A stretch of DNA of 5,425 nt from Gammaproteobacteria bacterium. GTDB lineage: Bacteria; Pseudomonadota; Gammaproteobacteria; Enterobacterales; Alteromonadaceae. Below are positions 1-4,128 of the stretch, piece by piece. The stretch is taken from the NCBI GenBank assembly GCA_023380515.1, contig JAMCRH010000110.1, forward strand, positions 1 to 5,425, in the 5' to 3' direction. The notes under the pieces are model-generated. The model searched no databases. It was not told the origin of the DNA and saw only the letters and a program-made list of their open reading frames with translations. The position numbers and the translations under genes were made by a program. Within the stretch, counting starts at the first letter, position 1, and every line of letters begins with the position of its first letter.

Positions 1-235
1 TGCTAATGTTGATGCGTCAGTACAGAGCTATATGCGGAATTTAAATACGCACTTTGCCTATCAAGAATTGCGCGAAATTCGCGCGCAGTTACGGGCTCGA
101 AATATCCCGATTACAGCACAACCACTAACGTTAGGATTAATGGCGTATTCTGAACGTGGTGAAGACTATATCGTTGAATTAAATCAGATGATTCGGGTTA
201 ACCGTGAAGTGATTCAAATGGCGCGCATGGAGTAA
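1..235 (+). CDS. Bax-like glucosaminidase-domain protein, C-terminal fragment (5' end outside window)
   Basis: The reading frame is open from base 2 to a TAA at 233-235 and gives 77 residues. It has no stop at the left edge, so the ATG at 32 is very probably internal and the gene begins upstream of the window. The visible tail contains SYMRNLNTHFAYQELREIR, then an R-rich helix, then AYSERGEDYIVELNQMIRVN. This resembles the end of the Bax/FlgJ-type glucosaminidase domain (mannosyl-glycoprotein endo-beta-N-acetylglucosaminidase family), in which a 'Y.RN.N.H.AY' segment and a 'YS.RG..Y...L..MI..N' segment close the fold. Such proteins are thought to cut the glycan strands of peptidoglycan. The catalytic part is not visible, so activity cannot be judged. 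The gene is convergent with ttcA, with 20 bp between the stops, and the stop codon lies in the loop of a hairpin. The family call rests on recalled similarity over a short tail. Confidence 0.65.
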   Translation, partial: ANVDASVQSYMRNLNTHFAYQELREIRAQLRARNIPITAQPLTLGLMAYSERGEDYIVELNQMIRVNREVIQMARME

Positions 236-247
236 TCCATTGCGCGC
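221..247. terminator. Candidate bidirectional hairpin between convergent genes
   Basis: The arms are GCGCGCATGGA (221-231) and TCCAT-T-GCGCGC (236-247). They pair as an 11-bp stem with one bulged T at 241 and a four-base loop GTAA (232-235). The loop contains the TAA stop of the plus-strand glucosaminidase gene. On the minus strand the hairpin starts 9 bases after the ttcA stop. Its position between two convergent genes fits a shared transcript end. Neither side has a long T run (TCGTTCAC on the plus strand, CATTTGAATC on the minus strand), so an efficient intrinsic terminator is not certain. Confidence 0.45.
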
Positions 248-255
248 TCGTTCAC

Positions 256-1215
256 TCAAACCGCGGTGAATTGAATCGGTTTCGCATGTGGCTCGTGACG
301 CTCTTCATCGTCAAGGAAGACGCTAGGGTCACCCACAGGAGCTTGGTCAAATGCGGTGTCACCAAGCGCGTTGGCTTGACCATCAGCAACAAGTTCTTTG
401 AAGGCAAATAAGCCGGTGTCCGCAAGGTGACTCGGAACCACGTTAGTAATTGCCTTGAACATACTTTCAATTCGGCCGGGGTACTGTCTATCCCAGGTTT
501 TCAATAGATCTTTAATCACTTTTCGCTGCAAGTTCTCTTGTGAACCACACAAATTACAAGGAATGATAGGATACTGCATCTCTGCGGCGTACTTTGTAAT
601 GTCTTTTTCGCGGACGTAGGCGAGGGGACGAATAACAACGTGCTCACCATTGTCACTGACCAATTTTGGAGGCATTGACTTTAAAGCGCCACCATAAAAC
701 ATATTCAGCATCAGCGTTTCGATAATATCGTCACGATGATGGCCTAATGCGATTTTCGTCGCACCAAGCTCCTTAGCTGTGCGGTATAGGATGCCCCGGC
801 GTAAACGCGAGCAGAGTGAGCAAGTGGTTTTACCCGCTGGAATTTTATCTTTCACAATCGCATAGGTGTCTTCTTCTATAATTCGAAAGTCGACACCTTC
901 TTGTTGCAGATATGCCGGTAAAATATGCTCAGGAAATCCGGGTTGTTTTTGGTCGAGGTTAACCGCAATAATTTCGAACTGAATGGGAGCCACTTTTTGC
1001 AGGTAGCGCAATGTCGTTAGCAACGTGTAGCTGTCTTTACCGCCACTCAAGCAGACCATCACTCGGTCACCATCGCTGATCATTCCAAAGTCATCAATCG
1101 CTTTACCGGCTCCACGACGAATCCGCTTCTCGAGCTTATTAAAGCTGTACGAACGGCGCGAAGTTTCGCCGGTTGGCGCATTGTCATTTGCGTGAGTAGG
1201 TACGACTTGACTCAT
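256..1215 (-). CDS. ttcA: tRNA-cytidine(32) 2-sulfurtransferase TtcA
   Basis: This is a cytoplasmic enzyme that makes 2-thiocytidine at position 32 of some tRNAs. It activates C32 with ATP and receives sulfur from a cysteine desulfurase. The protein has 319 residues, close to the roughly 310 of the E. coli enzyme. The PP-loop SGGKDS lies at residues 57-62, just after the typical DRVMVCL strand. Two CxxC pairs follow at C132/C135 ([16 protein letters not shown]) and C220/C223 ([10 protein letters not shown]). Cysteines of these motifs hold the catalytic [4Fe-4S] cluster in the family. GHHRDD (158-163) and NMFYGG (171-176) are further hallmarks. The tail after about residue 275 is acidic and variable. 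The ATG at 1213-1215 is preceded by AGGA (1223-1226) at 7 bases. The gene lies downstream of uspE but is separated from it by a GC-rich hairpin, so it may have its own promoter. All core motifs are intact. Confidence 0.97.
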   Translation of the reverse strand: MSQVVPTHANDNAPTGETSRRSYSFNKLEKRIRRGAGKAIDDFGMISDGDRVMVCLSGGKDSYTLLTTLRYLQKVAPIQFEIIAVNLDQKQPGFPEHILPAYLQQEGVDFRIIEEDTYAIVKDKIPAGKTTCSLCSRLRRGILYRTAKELGATKIALGHHRDDIIETLMLNMFYGGALKSMPPKLVSDNGEHVVIRPLAYVREKDITKYAAEMQYPIIPCNLCGSQENLQRKVIKDLLKTWDRQYPGRIESMFKAITNVVPSHLADTGLFAFKELVADGQANALGDTAFDQAPVGDPSVFLDDEERHEPHAKPIQFTAV

Positions 1216-1244
1216 GTAGAATTCCTGAAAAAAATAGCATAGAA

Positions 1245-1276
1245 AATAGGCCGGCTAGTATACCTGCCGGCCTATT
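1245..1276 (-). terminator. GC-rich hairpin upstream of ttcA, candidate intrinsic terminator of uspE
   Basis: Perfect 11-bp arms AATAGGCCGGC (1245-1255) and GCCGGCCTATT (1266-1276) flank a 10-base loop. Read on the minus strand, the stem is followed directly by TTCTATGC and then by a run of seven Ts. This fits an intrinsic terminator for transcription coming from uspE. It ends only 29 bases before the ttcA start codon, so it is either the uspE terminator or an attenuator-like element in a ttcA leader. The loop also contains a -10-like sequence. Confidence 0.6.
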
Positions 1277-1286
1277 GGGAAAGCAA
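1257..1286 (-). promoter_or_regulatory. Candidate ttcA promoter overlapping the hairpin
   Basis: On the minus strand TTGCTT (1281-1286; 3 of 6 to the -35 consensus) is followed after 18 bases by TATACT (1257-1262; 5 of 6 to the -10 consensus). The -10 candidate lies within the hairpin loop. Transcription would begin near 1249-1251 and leave a leader of about 35 bases that carries the AGGA ribosome-binding site. The weak -35 makes this tentative. Confidence 0.4.
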
Positions 1287-1295
1287 TTCCTGAGC

Positions 1296-1360
1296 GTTTG
1301 TTTCTGGCGTTGCAGTGGGTGTCCCGACGCTAAACCTCAACGCTAAACCTCAAAACAAAC
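1296..1360 (-). repeat. Nested inverted repeats in the uspE-ttcA gap (uspE 3' region)
   Basis: Three co-linear inverted pairs nest within 65 bp: GTTTGTTT (1296-1303) with AAACAAAC (1353-1360), GCGTTG (1307-1312) with CAACGC (1338-1343), and GGG (1317-1319) with CCC (1323-1325). On the minus strand this lies 22 bases past the uspE stop and before the hairpin at 1245-1276. A uspE transcript reaching that hairpin would therefore carry a structured 3' tail of about 137 bases. The internal loops are unequal (3 against 9 bases in the outer one), so the fold is only a suggestion. I see no protein-coding content anywhere in the 1216-1381 gap. Confidence 0.4.
1328..1353. repeat. 13-bp perfect tandem duplication
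   Basis: CGCTAAACCTCAA occurs twice head to tail, at 1328-1340 and 1341-1353, in the gap between uspE and ttcA. It lies outside any gene. No known operator is recognised in the unit. The junction between copies forms CAACGC, which takes part in the surrounding inverted repeat. Confidence 0.85.
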
Positions 1361-1381
1361 CCTTAACACAAAAAGCCAATG

Positions 1382-2305
1382 CTAATGACCAACAGGCGAT
1401 TTAAACCCTTCAGGTTTGACCGCAAGTAGGTCACAGTCTAGCTGTTCAATCACATGTTCAGCAGTATTGCCAAGGAGCGCTGCGGTAATACCTGTACGAC
1501 CAATGGTACCAAGCACAACGAGTTCGGCGTCGAGTTCGCGCGCGACCTTTGGGATTTCGTCGTCGGGAATACCTTCGCGCAGGTGCAAACCGCTAAAATC
1601 GACCTCGGCGTGACGTGCGACTTCAGCTAACGCATTCTCATGGTGCTCGCGCACATTCAATTGGTACTGGTGTGTATCAAACTCTGGTATTTCAACGGCT
1701 ATAGCCGCAGGCGCACCCGGGTAACAGTTGACTAAATGTAAATGCGAGTTGAGCTTTTTACTTATATACCCAGCAGCTTTTAGGATTTTCGTATTGAGTG
1801 TTTGGTGAACGTCGCTGTCGCTGCCTGCATTGACAGCGGCGAGGACAGAGCTGTGCTGGGGGCAGTCATGATCTTTCACTAGTAGAACCGGCTGTGGCGC
1901 TTTTCGCAACAAGTGCCAATCGGTCGGTGTGAAAATCACGCTCTGCAACGTGTCGTGTTTGCGGGTACCTTTGATAATGAGGTCATATTTACCTTCGACA
2001 GCGGTACGGATAATGGCTTCAAATGGACGATGATGCCATTGCACGAGAATATCAACTTGGTGTTGCTCTGATGAATACTGAGCTAGAACGCTTTTAATCC
2101 ACTGTTCACGCTCTTTTACTAGACCTTGTCGCATTTGCTCTCGCTCTTCACCTGAGAGCATGGTCGTCATTTCATAGGCAAAGTCATAAATCGATAGAAA
2201 GAGGGTCAGGCGTGCAGGCTGCAATTTAGCAATATGTAATGCTCTGGCGAGCGCTTTTTGCTGATCGTGATTGGGGTCGAGAACAACTAGGATATTCTGA
2301 AACAT
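1382..2305 (-). CDS. uspE: Tandem universal stress protein, UspE type
   Basis: This is a cytoplasmic protein made of two Usp domains (about residues 1-146 and 152-298), 307 residues in all, against about 316 for E. coli UspE. Both halves begin with a beta strand of the Usp type (NILVVLD at 4-10; SSVLAAVN at 152-159). The second half has an intact nucleotide-loop pattern G-x2-G-x9-G-N (G266, G269, G279, N280). The first half has a degenerate form around KGTRKHDTLQSVIFTPTDW (112-130), as is usual for UspE. E. coli UspE is linked to stress survival, motility and adhesion, but its biochemical role is not settled. The ATG at 2303-2305 follows a GAGG site (2315-2318) at 9 bases. The gene sits just downstream of fnr, as in E. 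coli, but in this window it also has its own FNR box and promoter candidate. The stop is TAG (1382-1384). Confidence 0.93.
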   Translation of the reverse strand: MFQNILVVLDPNHDQQKALARALHIAKLQPARLTLFLSIYDFAYEMTTMLSGEEREQMRQGLVKEREQWIKSVLAQYSSEQHQVDILVQWHHRPFEAIIRTAVEGKYDLIIKGTRKHDTLQSVIFTPTDWHLLRKAPQPVLLVKDHDCPQHSSVLAAVNAGSDSDVHQTLNTKILKAAGYISKKLNSHLHLVNCYPGAPAAIAVEIPEFDTHQYQLNVREHHENALAEVARHAEVDFSGLHLREGIPDDEIPKVARELDAELVVLGTIGRTGITAALLGNTAEHVIEQLDCDLLAVKPEGFKSPVGH

Positions 2306-2318
2306 ACAGGCGAACCTC

Positions 2319-2347
2319 GCGCTAAACTATTTGTTATAGCATAGCGC
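2319..2347 (-). promoter_or_regulatory. Interrupted hairpin in the uspE 5' leader
   Basis: This 29-bp inverted repeat is symmetrical. GCGCTA (2319-2324) pairs with TAGCGC (2342-2347), a 2-by-2 internal mismatch follows, CTAT (2327-2330) pairs with ATAG (2336-2339), and a five-base loop TTGTT closes it. Its outer end at 2347 coincides with the start site expected from the FNR box spacing. Its inner end at 2319 touches the uspE GAGG ribosome-binding site. It may stabilise the mRNA 5' end or influence ribosome access, or it may be a DNA-level operator. Confidence 0.45.
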
Positions 2348-2350
2348 AAG

Positions 2351-2359
2351 CCTATAAAA
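2351..2359 (-). promoter_or_regulatory. Candidate -10 region of the uspE promoter
   Basis: The minus strand reads TTTTATAGG across 2359-2351. TTTTAT (2354-2359) or TATAGG (2351-2356) each match 4 of 6 consensus -10 bases. The first would place transcription start near 2347-2348, which puts the FNR-box centre (2389.5) about 41.5 bases upstream. That is the classical class II activation position. No good -35 is needed at such promoters, and none is evident. Confidence 0.45.
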
Positions 2360-2382
2360 TCGCACGTTTTTTACGTAAAGAA

Positions 2383-2396
2383 TTGGTTTAAATCAA
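2383..2396 (-). promoter_or_regulatory. FNR box upstream of uspE
   Basis: The plus strand reads TTGGT-TTAA-ATCAA and the minus strand TTGAT-TTAA-ACCAA. This matches the FNR consensus TTGAT-N4-ATCAA at 9 of 10 defined positions with correct spacing. It lies in the fnr-uspE gap, 20 bases after the fnr stop and about 78 bases before the uspE start. The adjacent Fnr protein keeps the E-x2-SR recognition residues that read this sequence in E. coli, so activation of uspE under low oxygen is the natural inference. Confidence 0.7.
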
Positions 2397-2416
2397 ATTA
2401 GCCTGTGCGTACAAGC

Positions 2417-3154
2417 TTAGTCGTCGCAAGGGATGCCCGGTAAACCGGCTAAATCACACAAGGCATTCACTTGTTTGAGACTTACTAGACGGCCATCGAC
2501 CGCGATCAGATCTGATTTTTGGAATTTGCCAAGCAAGCGGCTAACGGTTTCAACGGTTAAGCCTAAGTAGTTACCAATTTCAGCCCGCGTCATGGTCAAA
2601 CGGAATTCTTTTGAAGACAGTCCTCGAGTACGAAACCTTGACGACAGTTCAATGAGGAATGTCGCTAGGCGCTGTTCTGCGGTACGTGTATTGAGGAGGG
2701 TCAGCATACGCTTATCAGCATTAATTTCGTCGCTCATTAAGCGCATTAGCTGACGGCGTAGCTCAGGGATTTGTCCACTCAATGATTCGAGATTCTGATA
2801 CGGAATTTCGCAAATCATGGACGTTTCCATGGCCTCAGCGTAGCCATGGTGTTTCCCACTACCAATCGCTTCGAAGCCAACCAAATCACCAGGTAAGTGG
2901 AAGGCGGTAATTTGCATTTCGCCAGCATCATTTAAGCTGTAGCCCTTGATGCTACCGGAACGCACAGCATACAAAGCTTGCAACGGTTGGCCCGCACGAA
3001 ACAGGGTATCACCGCGCTGATAGGGACGTTTACGCTCGATCATGGAGTCGAGGCGGTCAAGCGAATTGTTATCCAACGTAAACGGCAAACACAGCTGGCT
3101 AATGCTGCAATTCTGACAGTTTATGTGGTTGTTAAGCTTGGATTCGCCGGCCAT
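2417..3154 (-). CDS. fnr: Oxygen-sensing transcription regulator Fnr (CRP/FNR family)
   Basis: This is a cytoplasmic regulator that binds a [4Fe-4S] cluster without oxygen, dimerises and switches gene expression to anaerobic or microaerobic mode. It has 245 residues against 250 in E. coli. The four cluster cysteines are present: C13, C16 and C22 with the E. coli spacing (C-x2-C-x5-C), plus C115. A cyclic-nucleotide-like beta barrel covers about 30-130, followed by the long dimerisation helix with D147, which aligns with the E. coli residue that keeps the aerobic form monomeric. The helix-turn-helix (189-213) contains [17 protein letters not shown], with E202, S205 and R206 for reading TTGAT. 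The ATG at 3152-3154 has a strong AAGGAG site (3160-3165). The gene lies between the cbb3 assembly genes and uspE. Orthologues are called EtrA in Shewanella and Anr in Pseudomonas. I see no FNR box upstream of fnr itself. Confidence 0.97.
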   Translation of the reverse strand: MAGESKLNNHINCQNCSISQLCLPFTLDNNSLDRLDSMIERKRPYQRGDTLFRAGQPLQALYAVRSGSIKGYSLNDAGEMQITAFHLPGDLVGFEAIGSGKHHGYAEAMETSMICEIPYQNLESLSGQIPELRRQLMRLMSDEINADKRMLTLLNTRTAEQRLATFLIELSSRFRTRGLSSKEFRLTMTRAEIGNYLGLTVETVSRLLGKFQKSDLIAVDGRLVSLKQVNALCDLAGLPGIPCDD

Positions 3155-3181
3155 TCTGACTCCTTAAATAACTGAGGTGCT

Positions 3182-3199
3182 ATTCTACCGTATTTACGG
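3182..3199 (-). promoter_or_regulatory. Candidate fnr promoter with adjacent palindrome
   Basis: On the minus strand TAGAAT (3182-3187) matches 5 of 6 consensus -10 bases, and transcription would start near 3175. That leaves a leader of about 21 bases with the fnr ribosome-binding site. Directly upstream is the palindrome CCGTA-AA-TACGG (3188-3199), which occupies the spacer. No convincing -35 exists: the best hexamer, TTGCTG, is 20 bases away. The palindrome could therefore be an operator for an unknown regulator. The 69-bp gap has no clear terminator, so read-through from the cco genes is also possible. Confidence 0.35.
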
Positions 3200-3223
3200 A
3201 AAGACTACAGCAAACCGTGCAGT

Positions 3224-3892
3224 TTATTGTACGATTCGTTGCAACTGCTGGAGTGCTATCCAGAGTGTTGCTATACCGTACCCCAAAAGAAGTAGACCTG
3301 CAATCCAGCGAAAGCCTTTGGAAGCAATTACATGGGCTAATTTATGGCTAAATACGCCGGTGAGGAACATTGCAGGTAAGGTGCCAAGCCCAAAGACTAA
3401 CATAAAGCCAGCACCCGCTACAGGATTCGTACTAAGAGCAGCCCAAGCCAAGGCACTGTAGACTAAGCCACATGGCAGCCAGCCCCAGAGCATACCGGCT
3501 AGAAATACATGAACACCGCGACGGTGGCTTTGTTGCGGTAGCTTACGCGTCAGTGGCTGTATACGTCGCCATAAAACAGCGCCTAAGCGTTCTAACCACA
3601 CAAGTGCTGCATTCCAGCGAACTAAGTACAGCGCGAGTAAAATCATCATAACACCGGCAAAGGCACGCAGGAGTATCAAGGCGTTCGGGTAAAGCGAGGT
3701 GACAGAGAAAAGGGCACCACTGACGAGCAAACCGGCGATAGCGTAACTAGTAATGCGACCGAGGTTATACCAAAGCATGCGGATGGGGGATTGATTCATA
3801 CCCATGGCAGCCGCGAGACCACCGCACATTGCCAAGCAATGTCCACTGCCGGCTAAGCCCATAATTAAGGCCGCAAGCCAGTCAATTGTCAC
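3224..3892 (-). CDS. Six-helix membrane protein of the DsbD_2/TauE-SafE-like family, in cbb3 oxidase gene context
   Basis: This 222-residue inner-membrane protein has about six hydrophobic segments (roughly 7-31, 46-66, 70-91, 127-152, 158-180, 196-217). The family signature GSGHCLAMCGG (15-25) is followed by YNLGR (42-46), and a second conserved cysteine motif, GWLPCGLVYSAL (137-148), opens the second half. Paired HCxxMCGG and LPCGLVY motifs in the membrane mark this group, often labelled 'sulfite exporter TauE/SafE', which resembles the DsbD/CcdA core. C19, C23 and C141 could carry thiols or bind metal. Its usual position after ccoS suggests a role in cbb3 oxidase or cytochrome c maturation or copper handling, but this is inferred from context. 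The start is GTG (3890-3892), which overlaps the ccoS TGA by 4 bp. An AAGGA site (3899-3903) lies 6 bases upstream, so translation is probably coupled to ccoS. Confidence 0.88.
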   Translation of the reverse strand: MTIDWLAALIMGLAGSGHCLAMCGGLAAAMGMNQSPIRMLWYNLGRITSYAIAGLLVSGALFSVTSLYPNALILLRAFAGVMMILLALYLVRWNAALVWLERLGAVLWRRIQPLTRKLPQQSHRRGVHVFLAGMLWGWLPCGLVYSALAWAALSTNPVAGAGFMLVFGLGTLPAMFLTGVFSHKLAHVIASKGFRWIAGLLLLGYGIATLWIALQQLQRIVQ

Positions 3893-4116
3893 TGCGAATC
3901 CTTGTCGTTTGGTGCAGCCGTTTTCTGCGTCTGTTGTTTTTGTTGCTGCTTGCTTGTTTGCTGCTTTCTTGTTTGCTGATCATCATCAAGTAAAATGTTG
4001 TAGCCCTGACGTTCGAGATCATCGAATTGACCACTGCGTACAGCCCAAAAGAAGATCACGATGGCGATTACCACTAAAAGGATCGCGATTGGCACCATGA
4101 GGTGTAATATTTCCAT
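3889..4116 (-). CDS. ccoS: cbb3-type cytochrome oxidase assembly protein CcoS
   Basis: This small inner-membrane protein of 75 residues is needed in the family for maturation of the cbb3 oxidase (insertion of haem b and CuB into CcoN). One membrane helix (about 5-26) is followed by the CcoS signature FFWAVRSGQFDDLERQG (22-38) and an acidic LLDDD stretch. The tail (47-75) is unusual: about 29 residues very rich in Q, K and T, with repeated KQQ units, and likely disordered. Family members are commonly about 50-70 residues with variable tails. The ATG at 4114-4116 has GGAG (4122-4125) upstream. It starts 12 bp after the ccoI stop and overlaps the next gene, so ccoI, ccoS and the DsbD_2-like gene form one operon. 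Confidence 0.93.
   Translation of the reverse strand: MEILHLMVPIAILLVVIAIVIFFWAVRSGQFDDLERQGYNILLDDDQQTRKQQTSKQQQKQQTQKTAAPNDKDSQ
3953..3982. repeat. 15-bp imperfect tandem repeat in the ccoS tail
   Basis: CTTGTTTGCTG occurs at 3953-3963 and 3968-3978 in a 15-bp periodic arrangement. On the coding strand the five-codon period gives the KQQTS and KQQQK units of the CcoS tail. The in-frame period suggests growth by replication slippage. Confidence 0.7.
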
Positions 4117-4128
4117 TGTGACTCCGAA

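Noticed and set aside
32..34. ATG at 32 as the start of the glucosaminidase-like gene
   Set aside because: The frame is open to base 2 and the upstream residues (VDASVQSY) fit the family, so the ATG is internal. No ribosome-binding site precedes it.
252..470. Minus-strand 72-codon open frame inside the 3' end of ttcA
   Set aside because: It overlaps ttcA in another frame, its product resembles no known family, and the ttcA frame is intact and conserved here.
1358..1400. A terminator immediately after the uspE stop, suggested by a T5 run on the minus strand
   Set aside because: Only a three-base pairing can be formed ahead of the T run. The hairpin at 1245-1276 is much stronger.
2370..2379. 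Palindrome TTTACGTAAA between the FNR box and the uspE -10
   Set aside because: A 10-bp AT-rich palindrome is easily found by chance and matches no operator I can name with confidence.
2978..3461. Plus-strand open frames opposite fnr and the DsbD_2-like gene (2978-3175 and 3177-3461)
   Set aside because: They are antisense shadows of well-supported genes, with no recognisable product and no convincing ribosome-binding site.
3804..4100. Plus-strand 98-codon open frame opposite ccoS
   Set aside because: It covers the ccoS gene and the start of its neighbour in antisense. Its cysteine-rich and basic composition is what the reverse strand of these genes would give.
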